DNA from: Siccirubricoccus deserti
GTDB lineage: Bacteria > Pseudomonadota > Alphaproteobacteria > Acetobacterales > Acetobacteraceae
Length of the DNA: 53,477 nucleotides
Reading direction: 5' to 3'
NCBI RefSeq assembly: GCF_014283215.1
Contig: NZ_JACOMF010000035.1
Span: forward strand, 1 to 53,477
Positions 23,857-33,328 of the stretch are shown here, piece by piece (position 1 is the stretch's first letter; every line of letters begins with the position of its first letter). The translations under genes and the position numbers were made by a program. Below the pieces are notes generated by a model, which was not told the DNA's origin, searched no databases, and was given only the letters and a program-made list of their open reading frames with translations.

Positions 23857-25205
23857 CCCGCCCGCGCGGCACCTTCTCGCTGACCCGGCGGGTCGCGCTG
23901 CTGGCGGCACTCTGGGTCGCGGCGGGACTGGTGCTGACCGGCTGGTTCGTCGCCGGCCTCGCCGGGCGCTCCATCGTCGCGGCGGCGGATGCCCGGCTCT
24001 CGGCCACGCTCGATGCCGTCATCGCCGCGGTTGCCATCGGTCCTGCGGGGGTGCCGCGGCTCGACCGCTCGCCACCCGATTCGGAGTTCGAGCGGCCGCT
24101 GTCCGGCCGCTACTGGCAGGTGACCGGCCCGGGCGGGGTGGCCCGCTCCCGCTCGCTCTGGGACGCCGCCCTGCCAGCGCCGCCGCTCAAGGCAGAGGAG
24201 GCCGGAAGGCCGGTGGCGCGCGACGCGGCCGGACCGCGCGGCGAGGGCCTCCGCCTGCTGGAACGCCGGATCGTGCTGCCGGACACGCCGCAGCCGCTGC
24301 TGGTGCAGGTGGCCGCCTCGCGCGCCGAGACCGAACGGGAGCTGGCCTGGCTGCGCCACGGCCTTGTGCTCGCCTTCGGCCTGCTCGGCACCGGCCTGGT
24401 CGCCGGGGTGGCGGCCCAGGTGGTCTGGGCGATGCAGCCGCTGCGCGAGGCGCGTGCCGCCCTGGCGGCGGTCAGGGCAGGCGAGCGTGAGCGCCTCAAC
24501 CTTGCCGCGCCGGCGGAGATCGCGCCGCTGGTCGAGGAGGTGGATGCGCTGATCGCCCAGAACCGGGCAACGGTGGAGCGGGCGCGGGCGCATATCGGCA
24601 ATCTGGCGCATGCGCTGAAGACGCCGGCGGCGGTGCTCACCAATGCGCTGGACCAGGTCAGCGGACCGGGCGCCGAGGTGGCGCGGGTCCAGGCCGGGGA
24701 GATCGAGCGCATCCTGCGCCACCATCTGGCCCGCGCCCGGGCATCGGCCCTGGCTGGCGCCGCCACCGGCAATGTCGATGCGCGGGCGGTGGTGGAGGAG
24801 GTGGCGGCAGCGCTGCGGCGGCTGCAGGGGGAGGGTGGGGCGACCATCGCCGTGCAGGGCCTTTCCGGGCTGCGGCTGCGGGCCGACCGGCAGGATCTGG
24901 TCGAGATGCTCGGCAACCTGATCGAGAACGCCTGCAAATGGGCGGCCTACCGCATCGAGATCCGGCTGGGAGCGGAAGGCCGGATGGCGGTGCTGGAGGT
25001 GGAGGACGACGGGCCGGGGCTGCCGGCGGGCCAGGAACCGGCGACCGGGCGCGGCGTGCGGCTCGATGAGTCGGTGCCGGGGACCGGCCTCGGCCTCGCC
25101 ATCGTCGATGATCTGGCGAGGCTGCACGGCGGGCGGCTGGTACTGGCACCCGGGACCAGGCTCGGCGGGCTCCGCGCCCGGCTGGAACTGCCGGCGGCGG
25201 GTTAG
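23853..25205 (+). CDS. PhoQ-like sensor histidine kinase
   Basis: A 450-residue membrane kinase. TM1 is about residues 12-36 and TM2 about 169-193, with a periplasmic sensor of about 130 residues between them. The H-box is NLAHALKTPAAVL with H253; the HALKTP form is typical of the PhoQ/FeuQ branch. The N-box is NLIENACKWA (N359), then DDGPGLP and GTGLGLAIVDDL. It begins at a GTG overlapping the regulator stop. It likely senses an envelope or periplasmic cue, modulated by the PepSY protein. Its 3' end is 5 nt from the convergent LLM gene. Confidence 0.93.
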   Translation: MTRPRGTFSLTRRVALLAALWVAAGLVLTGWFVAGLAGRSIVAAADARLSATLDAVIAAVAIGPAGVPRLDRSPPDSEFERPLSGRYWQVTGPGGVARSRSLWDAALPAPPLKAEEAGRPVARDAAGPRGEGLRLLERRIVLPDTPQPLLVQVAASRAETERELAWLRHGLVLAFGLLGTGLVAGVAAQVVWAMQPLREARAALAAVRAGERERLNLAAPAEIAPLVEEVDALIAQNRATVERARAHIGNLAHALKTPAAVLTNALDQVSGPGAEVARVQAGEIERILRHHLARARASALAGAATGNVDARAVVEEVAAALRRLQGEGGATIAVQGLSGLRLRADRQDLVEMLGNLIENACKWAAYRIEIRLGAEGRMAVLEVEDDGPGLPAGQEPATGRGVRLDESVPGTGLGLAIVDDLARLHGGRLVLAPGTRLGGLRARLELPAAG

Positions 25206-25210
25206 GCGGC

Positions 25211-26302
25211 CTATTCGGCGGCGGCCGGCACTGCATTGTGGATGGCGGCGCGGGTCGCCGGCAGCAGCTCCTGCCCGAAGGCCACCGCATCCTCCAGCGG
25301 GTCGAAGCCGCGGATCAGGAAGGTGGTGATGCCGAGGGCGTGGTACTGCGCCAGCGTTTCCGCCACCTGCTCCGGCGTGCCGACCAGCGCGGTGGTGTTA
25401 GCGCCGGCGCCGACCGCGGCGGCGACCTCGGTCCAGAGCCGCGTGTCGCGCACCGCGCCCCCCGCCGCAGCGGCCAGCAGCCGTTGCGAGCCGACGCTCT
25501 CCGACTTGGCGCTGCCGTTGCCGAAGCGCTCGCCGCGGATCTCCCGGATGCGTTCGAGAATGCCGCGGGCGCGGGTCCAGGCGGCCTCCTCGGTCGCCGC
25601 CAGCACCGGGCGGAAGGACAGGCTGAAGCGGATGGAGGCCGGGTCGCGCCCGGCCCGGGCGACACTGGCGCGGACCTTGCCGATGGTCTCGCGCGCCTGA
25701 TCCAGCGTCTCGCCCCAGAAGGCATAGACATCGGCGATGCGCCCGGCGATGTCGATGGCGACATCGGAGGAGCCGCCGAAGAACACCGGGATGCTCCGCA
25801 TCGGCTTCACCTCGGAGAAGCCGCCCTCGAAGCGGTAGTAGGTGCCCTGGTGGTCGAAGGGCGTGGTGCTGGTCCAGAGCCGCTTCAGCAACGCGGCGTA
25901 TTCCTCGGAACGGGCGTAGCGCTCGTCATGCGAGAGGTAGTCGCCGTCCTTCTTCTGATCCTGCGGGCTGCCGCCGCTGATGACATGGACCGCGGCGCGG
26001 CCGCCGGAGAGCTGGTCGAAGGTGGCGAATTGCCGGGCCGCCAGGGTCGGGGCGATGAAGCCCGGCCGGTGCGCCACCATGAAGCCGATGCGCGAGGTCG
26101 CCGCCGCGGCATGGCTCGCCACCAGCAGCGCATCCGGGGAGGTGCTGCCCCAGGCCACCAGGATGCGGTCGAACCCCGCCGCCTCATGCGCCTGGGCGAA
26201 GCGGCGGACGTAGTCCGGGTCGATGACCGGACCCTGCGGCGGATGGATCTCCGACTGCGCACGATGCGAAATCATGCCGATGAACTCGAGCGGATGGGCC
26301 AT
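25211..26302 (-). CDS. FMNH2-dependent alkanesulfonate monooxygenase-like (LLM class), SsuD family
   Basis: A 363-residue luciferase-like monooxygenase with SsuD-type blocks: FMVAHRPGFIAPTLAARQFATFDQLSGGRA, VISGGSPQDQKKDGDYLSHDERY, PVFFGGSSDVA, WGETLDQARE and TALVGTPEQVAETL. SsuD enzymes release sulfite from alkanesulfonates; other members act on sulfones or related C-S compounds. The start at 26302 (MAHPLEFIG) is where homology begins. No SsuE reductase or SsuABC transporter is adjacent, so substrate and electron supply are open. A strong hairpin lies in its leader (26338-26357). Confidence 0.87.
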   Translation of the reverse strand: MAHPLEFIGMISHRAQSEIHPPQGPVIDPDYVRRFAQAHEAAGFDRILVAWGSTSPDALLVASHAAAATSRIGFMVAHRPGFIAPTLAARQFATFDQLSGGRAAVHVISGGSPQDQKKDGDYLSHDERYARSEEYAALLKRLWTSTTPFDHQGTYYRFEGGFSEVKPMRSIPVFFGGSSDVAIDIAGRIADVYAFWGETLDQARETIGKVRASVARAGRDPASIRFSLSFRPVLAATEEAAWTRARGILERIREIRGERFGNGSAKSESVGSQRLLAAAAGGAVRDTRLWTEVAAAVGAGANTTALVGTPEQVAETLAQYHALGITTFLIRGFDPLEDAVAFGQELLPATRAAIHNAVPAAAE

Positions 26303-26337
26303 TGGCGGCTCCTTCAGGACCGGAGTCCGGAGGTTTC

Positions 26338-26357
26338 GCGGGCCGCTTGCGGCCCGC
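26338..26357. promoter_or_regulatory. Leader hairpin upstream of the SsuD-like gene
   Basis: A perfect inverted repeat, GCGGGCCGC-TT-GCGGCCCGC, 36 nt before the monooxygenase ATG. It could be a leader stem-loop or simply a GC-rich palindrome. There is no T-run to make it a terminator. Confidence 0.3.
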
Positions 26358-26542
26358 CATGCCGCCATTAGGCCCTGGCCCGGCGCGCGGATCAACGCCG
26401 GCGTGGCCGCTATCACTGGCCGGCGTCGCCCCGAAGCACGCTGCAGGATATCATCCGGCAACCCGGGTCCCGTGCGCCGACCAGGTGGTGCCGTACCGGC
26501 ACCACCGCCCGTTGCCTGCGGAGCGGCGTCACGCTCCGGGCG

Positions 26543-26896
26543 TCAGCGGTCGTATTCGACGCTGTACATGCCGCCGCCGCGCTGCACCAGGCGTGGCGTG
26601 CCGCCGCTCGAAAGCGGCATCGTCGGCGTTGCGGTATCGTAGATCACCTCCAGCATGCCATTGACGTTCTCCAGCCGCAGCACGCGCTGTGACTGTGGCT
26701 GACCCGGCGCCATGTCGTAGACGATGGTCAGGCCGCCGCCGCCCTCGCTGATCATCACCTGGCGCACGGTGCGCTCGCCGATCGCGGCGCTGGTCTGCAT
26801 GCGCTGCCCGGGCTGCATCGGCGCCGGCGCGGTCTGCGCGAAGGCGGTGCCGGCGGCGAGGGCGAAGGCAGCGACGAGAAGATTCCTGCTGATCAT
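26543..26896 (-). CDS. Small secreted protein of unknown function
   Basis: A 117-residue protein with a clear signal peptide (ISRNLLVAAFALAAGTAFAQ, cleavage after AFA). The mature part is about 97 residues, with RTVRQVMISEGGGGLTIVYDM and QRVLRLENVNGMLEVIYDT suggesting a small beta-strand domain. GGAGG precedes the ATG. I do not recognise a family. It stands alone between the monooxygenase and the RND pump genes, all on the minus strand. Confidence 0.75.
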   Translation of the reverse strand: MISRNLLVAAFALAAGTAFAQTAPAPMQPGQRMQTSAAIGERTVRQVMISEGGGGLTIVYDMAPGQPQSQRVLRLENVNGMLEVIYDTATPTMPLSSGGTPRLVQRGGGMYSVEYDR

Positions 26897-27047
26897 GGTG
26901 GTGTTCCTCCGTTCACCCCCGCTGCTTCGGCGGTCGGACGAGCGCGGTTACCTGGCTCGGGACGCCGCCGCCCGCTCTCGCGATCTCGTCATGATCCTGT
27001 GGCACGAATCCGCTGGCGACCACGGTCGCATCAGCCCGCGGGTCGTT

Positions 27048-30000
27048 CTACTCCGCCGGTGCCAGCCTGGCGGCCAGCTTGCGGCCCGGCTTGCGGTCGA
27101 GCGCCAGATAGACCACCGGCGTGGTGTAGAGCGTCAGCAACTGCGACAGCAGCAGCCCGCCGATGATGGCGATGCCGAGCGGCTGGCGCAGCTCCGACCC
27201 CGCGCCGGAGGCGACCACCAGCGGCACCGCGCCGAACACCGCGGCCAGCGTCGTCATCAGGATCGGCCGGAAGCGCTCCCGGCAGGCGGCGAGGATGGCC
27301 TCGACCCCGCCGATGCCCTCGGTGCGCTCATGCTCCAGCGCGAAATCCACCAGCATGATGGCGTTCTTCTTGACGATGCCCATCAGCAAAATCACGCCGA
27401 TCAGCGACAGCACGCCGAAGGGCGTACCGGTCGCCAGCAGCGCCAGCAGCGCACCGATGCCGGCGGTCGGCAGGGTGGAGATGATGGTGATCGGGTGCAG
27501 CAAATGCTCGTAGAGCACGCCGAGCACGATGTAGATGGACAGCAGCGCCGCCAGGATCAGCAGCGGCTGGCCCTGGGTGAAGGACTGGAAGGCGCGGGCG
27601 TTGCCGGCGAATTCGGTGCGCATGCCGTCGGGCAGCCCGATGTCGGCCGCCGCCCGCTCGACCAGCGCCGTCGCCTCGCCGAGGCTCATGCCCGGCGCCA
27701 GATTGAAGGTGATGGTCGCCGCCGGATACTGCCCCTGGTGAGAGACCGAGACCGGCGCCGAGGTCGCCTCCAGGGTGACGAGGCTCGACAGCGGCACCTG
27801 AATGCCGCCGCTGCCGGAGACGTAGATGTTGTCCACCTGCTCCGGGTGCTGAGCCAGCGAGGGCTCGATCTCCAGGATCACCCGGTACTGGTTGCGGCTG
27901 CGGTAGATGATCGAGACCTGGCGCTGGGAGAAGGAACTGTTGAGCGCCGCCGTCACGGCCTGGGCGCTGACGCCGAGCCGCGCCGCCGCGTCGCGGTCGA
28001 TCACCAGCCGGGTGACGAGGCCGGCCCGCTGCTGGTCGGAGTTGACGTCGTTGATGCCCGGCAGTTCGCGCAGCCGCTGCACCAGCGGCTCCGACCAAGT
28101 GGCGAGGCCCTCGAGGTCGGGCGAGAGCAGCACGAACTGGAATTGCGCATTGCCGGCGCGGCCGCCGATCGCGACATCCTGCACCGCGCGCAGGAAGGTC
28201 TGGATGCCGGGTATGGTGGACAGCGGCCGGCGCAGCCGGTCGATCACCTGCGCCGCGGTGACGTTATCGCGCTCCGCCAGCGGCTTCAGGCTGATGAAAA
28301 CCCGCCCGGTGCTGACCGAGACGCTGCCGTTGCCGGACCCGACCGAGGAGGCGATGCTGGCGATCGCCGGGTCGCGCCGCATCACCTCCACCACGCGTTC
28401 CTGCAACTGCAGCATGGTCTGGAAGGAGGTATCCGGCGCGGCGCGGGTCGCCGCGATGATCAGCCCGGTGTCCTGCTCCGGGAAGAAGCCCTTGGGCACG
28501 ATCATATAGAGCCAGACGGTGACGCCGACGAGGCCGATGGTCGCCACCAGCATCAGTCTTCGCACCCGCAGCACATAGCCGAGGCTCCAGAGATAGCCGC
28601 GGGTCAGCCGCTCCATCGCCGCGTCGATCCCGCGCGAGAGGCGGCCCGGCGGCGGTGGCTCGGCGCGCGCCAGATGCGCCGCCAGCATCGGCGTCAGGGT
28701 CAGCGACACCACGCCGGAGATCGCCACGGCGATGGCGAGAGTGGCCGAGAATTCGCGGAACATCCGGCCGATGATGCCGCCCATGAACAGCAGCGGGATG
28801 AAGACCGCGATCAATGAGACGGTAATGGAGACGACCGTGAAGCCGATCTGCCGGGCGCCCTCCAGCGCCGCCTGCATCGGCTTCATGCCGCGCTCCATCA
28901 GCCGCGCCATGTTCTCGATCATGACGATGGCGTCGTCGACCACGAAGCCGACCGAGATGGTCAGCGCCATCAGCGACAGGTTGTTGAGCGAGTAGCCGAG
29001 CAGCCACATCACCGCCAGGGTGCCGAGCAGCGAGAGCGGCACCGCCGCGCCGGCGGCGACCACCGAGGAGGTGCGGCGGAGGAACAGCGCCACCACCATG
29101 ATGACCAGCGCGATCGAGATCAGCAGCGTGGTCTGCACCTCGTGCACGCTGGCGCGGATGGTCTCCGAGCGGTCGCGGATGGTACGGATCTCGACGCCGC
29201 CCGGCAGCCAGCGGCGGACCTCCGGCAGCAGCGCCTGGATGCCATCCACCACCTCCAGCACATTGGCGTCGGCCTGCTTGAAGATGACCATCAGCACCGC
29301 GGGCCGGCCGTCCACCGAGCCGCCCTGGCGGCGGTCGCGTACGTCCAGCGCGACCCGGCCGATGGAGTTGATCCGGACGATGGCGCCATCCGCCTGGCGG
29401 CGGACGATGATTTGGCCGAACTCCTCGGCCGAGAGCAGCCGGTCGTTGACGGTGACGGCGGCGGCCTGGTCGGGGCCGTCGATCAGCCCGGTAGGCTGGG
29501 TGACATTGGCCTGGGTGATGGCCTGGCGCACCGCCTCCATGCTCACCCCGGCGGCGCGGGCGGCGGGCGGGTTGATGGTGACCCGTACCGCCGGCTGCTC
29601 GGCGCCCTGGATCTGCACCTGGGCGACGCCGGGCACCTGGGCGAGGCGCGGCGCCACCAGGCTGTCCGCCGCGTCATAGACCGCGCCCGGGCTCGCGGTC
29701 TCCGAGGACATCGCCATGATCAGCACCGGCGCGTCACCGGGATTGGCCTTGCGGAAGCTGGGTGGCGAGGGCAGGCCGGCGGGCAGGTCGGTGCCGGCGG
29801 CGTTGATCGCGCCCTGGATGTCCCGCGCCGCGCCCTCCACGTCGCGCGACAGGTCGAATTGCACCACCATCCACATGCTGCCGAGGGAGGAGGAGGAGGT
29901 CATCTCCGTCACCCCGGCGATGGCGCCGATCCGCCGTTCCAGCGGCGCCGCGACGGAGGCCGCCATGGTGGCGGGATCGGCGCCCGGCTGGCTGGCCCAG

Positions 30001-30140
30001 ACCACGATGGTCGGCAGGTCGACCCGCGGCAGCGGCGCGATCGGCAGGTGCAGATAGGCGACCAGCCCGGCCAGCGCCATCCCCAGCGCCAGCAGCGCCG
30101 TGCCGATCGGTCGCCGGATGAAGGGCTCGCTGATCGACAC
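27048..30140 (-). CDS. RND multidrug efflux permease, MdtC-like
   Basis: A 1030-residue HAE1-type RND transporter, starting at a GTG 1 nt after the preceding RND stop. The TM4 proton-relay segment is GFVVDDAIVMIENMARLMERG, with the paired aspartates; SLLGTLAVMWLLGYSLNNLSL and VPLLFMGGIIGRMFREF are family landmarks. Two large periplasmic loops give the porter and docking domains. Length and order relative to its partner match the MdtB-MdtC heteromeric pump. It is the last gene of the efflux block. Confidence 0.92.
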   Translation of the reverse strand: MSISEPFIRRPIGTALLALGMALAGLVAYLHLPIAPLPRVDLPTIVVWASQPGADPATMAASVAAPLERRIGAIAGVTEMTSSSSLGSMWMVVQFDLSRDVEGAARDIQGAINAAGTDLPAGLPSPPSFRKANPGDAPVLIMAMSSETASPGAVYDAADSLVAPRLAQVPGVAQVQIQGAEQPAVRVTINPPAARAAGVSMEAVRQAITQANVTQPTGLIDGPDQAAAVTVNDRLLSAEEFGQIIVRRQADGAIVRINSIGRVALDVRDRRQGGSVDGRPAVLMVIFKQADANVLEVVDGIQALLPEVRRWLPGGVEIRTIRDRSETIRASVHEVQTTLLISIALVIMVVALFLRRTSSVVAAGAAVPLSLLGTLAVMWLLGYSLNNLSLMALTISVGFVVDDAIVMIENMARLMERGMKPMQAALEGARQIGFTVVSITVSLIAVFIPLLFMGGIIGRMFREFSATLAIAVAISGVVSLTLTPMLAAHLARAEPPPPGRLSRGIDAAMERLTRGYLWSLGYVLRVRRLMLVATIGLVGVTVWLYMIVPKGFFPEQDTGLIIAATRAAPDTSFQTMLQLQERVVEVMRRDPAIASIASSVGSGNGSVSVSTGRVFISLKPLAERDNVTAAQVIDRLRRPLSTIPGIQTFLRAVQDVAIGGRAGNAQFQFVLLSPDLEGLATWSEPLVQRLRELPGINDVNSDQQRAGLVTRLVIDRDAAARLGVSAQAVTAALNSSFSQRQVSIIYRSRNQYRVILEIEPSLAQHPEQVDNIYVSGSGGIQVPLSSLVTLEATSAPVSVSHQGQYPAATITFNLAPGMSLGEATALVERAAADIGLPDGMRTEFAGNARAFQSFTQGQPLLILAALLSIYIVLGVLYEHLLHPITIISTLPTAGIGALLALLATGTPFGVLSLIGVILLMGIVKKNAIMLVDFALEHERTEGIGGVEAILAACRERFRPILMTTLAAVFGAVPLVVASGAGSELRQPLGIAIIGGLLLSQLLTLYTTPVVYLALDRKPGRKLAARLAPAE

Positions 30141-30141
30141 G

Positions 30142-33100
30142 CTATTCCGCCGCCACCGGCCGCGGCCGCCGCGCCAGCCGCCGCGCCCTCTCGCGCAGCT
30201 GCTCCATCGCCAGATAGACCACCGGGGTGGTGTAGAGGGTGATCACCTGGCTCAGCAGCAGCCCGCCGACCACCGAGACGCCGAGCGGCAGCCGCAGCTC
30301 GGACCCCGTGCCGCTTTCCAGCACCAGCGGCAGCGCGCCCAGCAGCGCCGCCATGGTGGTCATCATGATCGGGCGGAAGCGCAGGATGCTGGCCTCGGTG
30401 ATCGCCTCGCGCGGGGTGCGGCCGTGGTCGCGCTGCGCCTCCAGCGCGAAGTCGATCATCATGATTGCGTTCTTCTTGACGATGCCCATCAGCAGAACGA
30501 TGCCGATCAGCCCGACCACCGAAAGGTCGAGGTCGAACAGCCGCAGCGCCAGCAGCGCGCCGATGCCGGCCGAGGGCAGGGTCGAGATGATGGTGACCGG
30601 GTGGATCACGCTCTCGTAGAGCACGCCGAGCACGATGTAGATGACGATGAGCGCGGCCAGGATCAGCCAGGGCTCGCCGCGGAGCGAGCGCTGGAATTCT
30701 GCGGCGTCGCCGGCGAAGCTGCCGGCGATGGTCGCCGGCATGCCGAGTTCGGCCTCGGCGGCGCGGATGGCGGCGACGGCCTCGCCCAGCGAGGCACCGG
30801 GGGCGAGGTCGAAGCCGAGGGTGATGGCGGGGAACTGCCCCTGCTTGGTCACCGTCAGCGGCCCGGCGGCGCGGCCGATGCGGGCGATCTCGGCCAGCGG
30901 CACCTGCGGCGTGCCGGCCGGTGCCTGCACCGGCGTGCCCTGCGCCGTCGCCGCCAGCCCGGCGGTCGCCGGCACCCGCAGCATGCCGATCATCGCCGGG
31001 TCGTCGCGCACCCCAGGCGTTGCCTCCAGCACCACGCGGTACTGGTTGTTCTGGGCGTAGATGGTGCTGATCTGGCGCTGGCCGAAGGCATTGTAGAGCG
31101 TGTCGTCGATCGCCTGCATGGTGACGCCGAGCCGGCCGGCGAGGTCGCGGTCGACATCGAGGGTGACGCGCAGCCCGCCGTCGCGCTGGTCGGAGCCGAC
31201 GTCGCGCAGGATCGGCAGCGCCGCCATCCGCGCTTCCAGCCGTGGCGCCCAGCGGCCGAGCTCCGCCGGGTCCGGCCCCATCAGCGTGTACTGGTATGCG
31301 GTGCTGCCGGGGCGGGCGCCGATCTGGATGTCCTGCACCGGCTGCAGCTGCACGACGGTGCCGGAGAGCGCGTCCAGCCGCGGCTGCAGCCTGAGCGCGA
31401 TGTCATGCGCGTTGTCGGCCCGCAGGTCGCGCGGAACCAGCACCGCGGTGACGCGGCCGGTGTTCGAGGCCGGGTTGACGACGCCGGCGCCGACCACCGA
31501 GGTGACGGCCGCCACCGCCGGGTCGCTGCGGATCACCTCGGCCACCTGGCGTTGCAGCTCCGCCATGCGACCGAAGGAGACATCGTCCGGTCCCTCCACC
31601 GAGGCGACGATGAGGCCGGTGTCCTGCTGCGGCAGGAAGCCCTTCGGCATGACGACGTAGAGCGCGACGGTGCCGGCGACGGTCAGGGTCGCCAGCAGCA
31701 GCATCAGCCCCTCATGCCGCAGCGCCAGGTGAAGGCTGCGGGCGTAGCCGTCGCGCAGCCGGTCGAAGCCGCGCTCGAAGGCGGCGCCGATGCGGCTGGT
31801 GGAGACGGTGTCGGCCGGGCGCAGGAGCCGGGCGCACATCATCGGCGTCAGGGTCAGCGAGACGAACATCGAGACGGTGACGGCGATGGTCAGGGTCAGG
31901 GCGAATTCCTGGAACAGCCGCCCCACCACCCCCGGCATGAACAGCAGCGGGATGAACACCGCGACCAGGGAGACGGTCAGCGAAACCACGGTGAAGCCGA
32001 TCTGCCGGGCTCCCTCGAAGGCGGCCTGGAGTGGCTTCTTCCCGCCCTCGATCAGCCGGACGATGTTCTCGATCATGACGATGGCGTCGTCGACGACGAA
32101 GCCGGTCGCGATGGTCAGCGCCATCAGCGACAGGTTGTTGAGCGAGAAGCCGCAGACCGCCATCACGCCGAAGGTGCCGATGATCGACAGCGGCAGGGCG
32201 ACACCCGCGATCACCGTCGCCCTGCCGCTGCGCAGGAACAGCCAGATCACCGCGACCACCAGGAAGACCGCCAGCGCCAGGGTGAACTGCACGTCATGGA
32301 CCGAGGCGCGGATGGTCTCGGTGCGGTCGGCGACGACATGCAGTCGGGCGCCCTGCGGCAGGGCGCGTTCCAGCATCGCCAGCTGCGCCCGCACATCGCG
32401 CACCGCGCCGACGATATTGGCGCCGGGCTGGCGCTGCACATCCACCAGCACCGCCGGCGCGCCGTTGTACCAGGCACCGTTCAGCACGTTCTCCAGGTCG
32501 AGCACCGCGCCGCCGATGTCCCTCAGCCGCACCGGCGCGCCATTGCGCCAGGTGATGATCAGCTCGGAAAAGGCCTCGGGCGAGCGGATCTGGTCATTGG
32601 CCATGATCGCGCTGGCCTGGCGCGGCCCGTCGATGCTGCCCTTCGGGGTGTTGACGTTGCCGGCGGCGATGGCGGTGCGGACATCCTCCAGCGACAGCCC
32701 GTAGGCCGCCAGCCGGGTCGGGTCGGCCTGCACCCGCACCGCGGGCCGCATGTTGCCCTGTACGATAACCCGGCCGACGCCGCTCACCTGGCTCAGCCGC
32801 TGCGCCAGCAGCGAATCCGCAGCATCCGAGAGGCGATGGATCGGCAGGGTGTCGGAGGTCAGCGCCAGGGTGATGATCGGCGGATCGGCCGGGTTCACCT
32901 TGGCGTAGGTCGGCGGGTAGGGCAGGGAGGCGGGCAGGGTGCCGCGCGCCGCGTTGATCGCCGCCTGCACATCCTGCGCCGCATCGTCGATGTTGCGGTC
33001 GAGGGTGAATTGCAGGGTGATCCGGCTGGTGCCCGGCCCACTGGTGGAGACGATGTCGGTGAGCCCGGCGATCTGCGCCAGTTGCCGTTCCAATGAGGCG

Positions 33101-33291
33101 GTGACCAGCAGCGCCACCGTCTCCGGCGAGGCGCCGGGCAGCTGCGTCGTCACCTCGATGGTCGGGAAATCCACCTCCGGCAGGGCGGAAACCGGCAGGC
33201 GCAGATAGCCGAAGGCGCCGGCCAGCAGCACCGCGATCGACAGCAGCATGGTGGCGACCGGGCGGGCAATGAAAGGGGCGGAGATGTTCAT
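30142..33291 (-). CDS. RND multidrug efflux permease, MdtB-like
   Basis: A 1049-residue RND transporter. The start MNISAPFIARPVATMLL is chosen because family homology begins there; a longer open frame reaches into the adaptor gene and is rejected. It has the TM4 segment GFVVDDAIVMIENIVRLIEGG and LPLLFMPGVVGRLFQEFALT-type landmarks. It is coupled to the second RND gene with only 1 nt between them. Two non-identical RND subunits in tandem suggest a heterotrimer exporting amphipathic compounds, bile-salt-like molecules or metals. Confidence 0.92.
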   Translation of the reverse strand: MNISAPFIARPVATMLLSIAVLLAGAFGYLRLPVSALPEVDFPTIEVTTQLPGASPETVALLVTASLERQLAQIAGLTDIVSTSGPGTSRITLQFTLDRNIDDAAQDVQAAINAARGTLPASLPYPPTYAKVNPADPPIITLALTSDTLPIHRLSDAADSLLAQRLSQVSGVGRVIVQGNMRPAVRVQADPTRLAAYGLSLEDVRTAIAAGNVNTPKGSIDGPRQASAIMANDQIRSPEAFSELIITWRNGAPVRLRDIGGAVLDLENVLNGAWYNGAPAVLVDVQRQPGANIVGAVRDVRAQLAMLERALPQGARLHVVADRTETIRASVHDVQFTLALAVFLVVAVIWLFLRSGRATVIAGVALPLSIIGTFGVMAVCGFSLNNLSLMALTIATGFVVDDAIVMIENIVRLIEGGKKPLQAAFEGARQIGFTVVSLTVSLVAVFIPLLFMPGVVGRLFQEFALTLTIAVTVSMFVSLTLTPMMCARLLRPADTVSTSRIGAAFERGFDRLRDGYARSLHLALRHEGLMLLLATLTVAGTVALYVVMPKGFLPQQDTGLIVASVEGPDDVSFGRMAELQRQVAEVIRSDPAVAAVTSVVGAGVVNPASNTGRVTAVLVPRDLRADNAHDIALRLQPRLDALSGTVVQLQPVQDIQIGARPGSTAYQYTLMGPDPAELGRWAPRLEARMAALPILRDVGSDQRDGGLRVTLDVDRDLAGRLGVTMQAIDDTLYNAFGQRQISTIYAQNNQYRVVLEATPGVRDDPAMIGMLRVPATAGLAATAQGTPVQAPAGTPQVPLAEIARIGRAAGPLTVTKQGQFPAITLGFDLAPGASLGEAVAAIRAAEAELGMPATIAGSFAGDAAEFQRSLRGEPWLILAALIVIYIVLGVLYESVIHPVTIISTLPSAGIGALLALRLFDLDLSVVGLIGIVLLMGIVKKNAIMMIDFALEAQRDHGRTPREAITEASILRFRPIMMTTMAALLGALPLVLESGTGSELRLPLGVSVVGGLLLSQVITLYTTPVVYLAMEQLRERARRLARRPRPVAAE

Positions 33292-33328
33292 GGGCCGGTC
33301 CGCGGCCGCCCGAGGCCGGCGGGCGTGC

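Noticed and set aside
26724..28817. A long plus-strand frame of about 700 codons
   Set aside because: Antisense to the MdtC-like RND gene and the small secreted protein; low-complexity translation with no ribosome-binding site.
30100..33096. A plus-strand open frame of nearly 1000 codons
   Set aside because: It lies antisense to the MdtB-like RND gene, has an Arg/Gly/His-rich composition and no motifs. It is an artefact of the high GC content.
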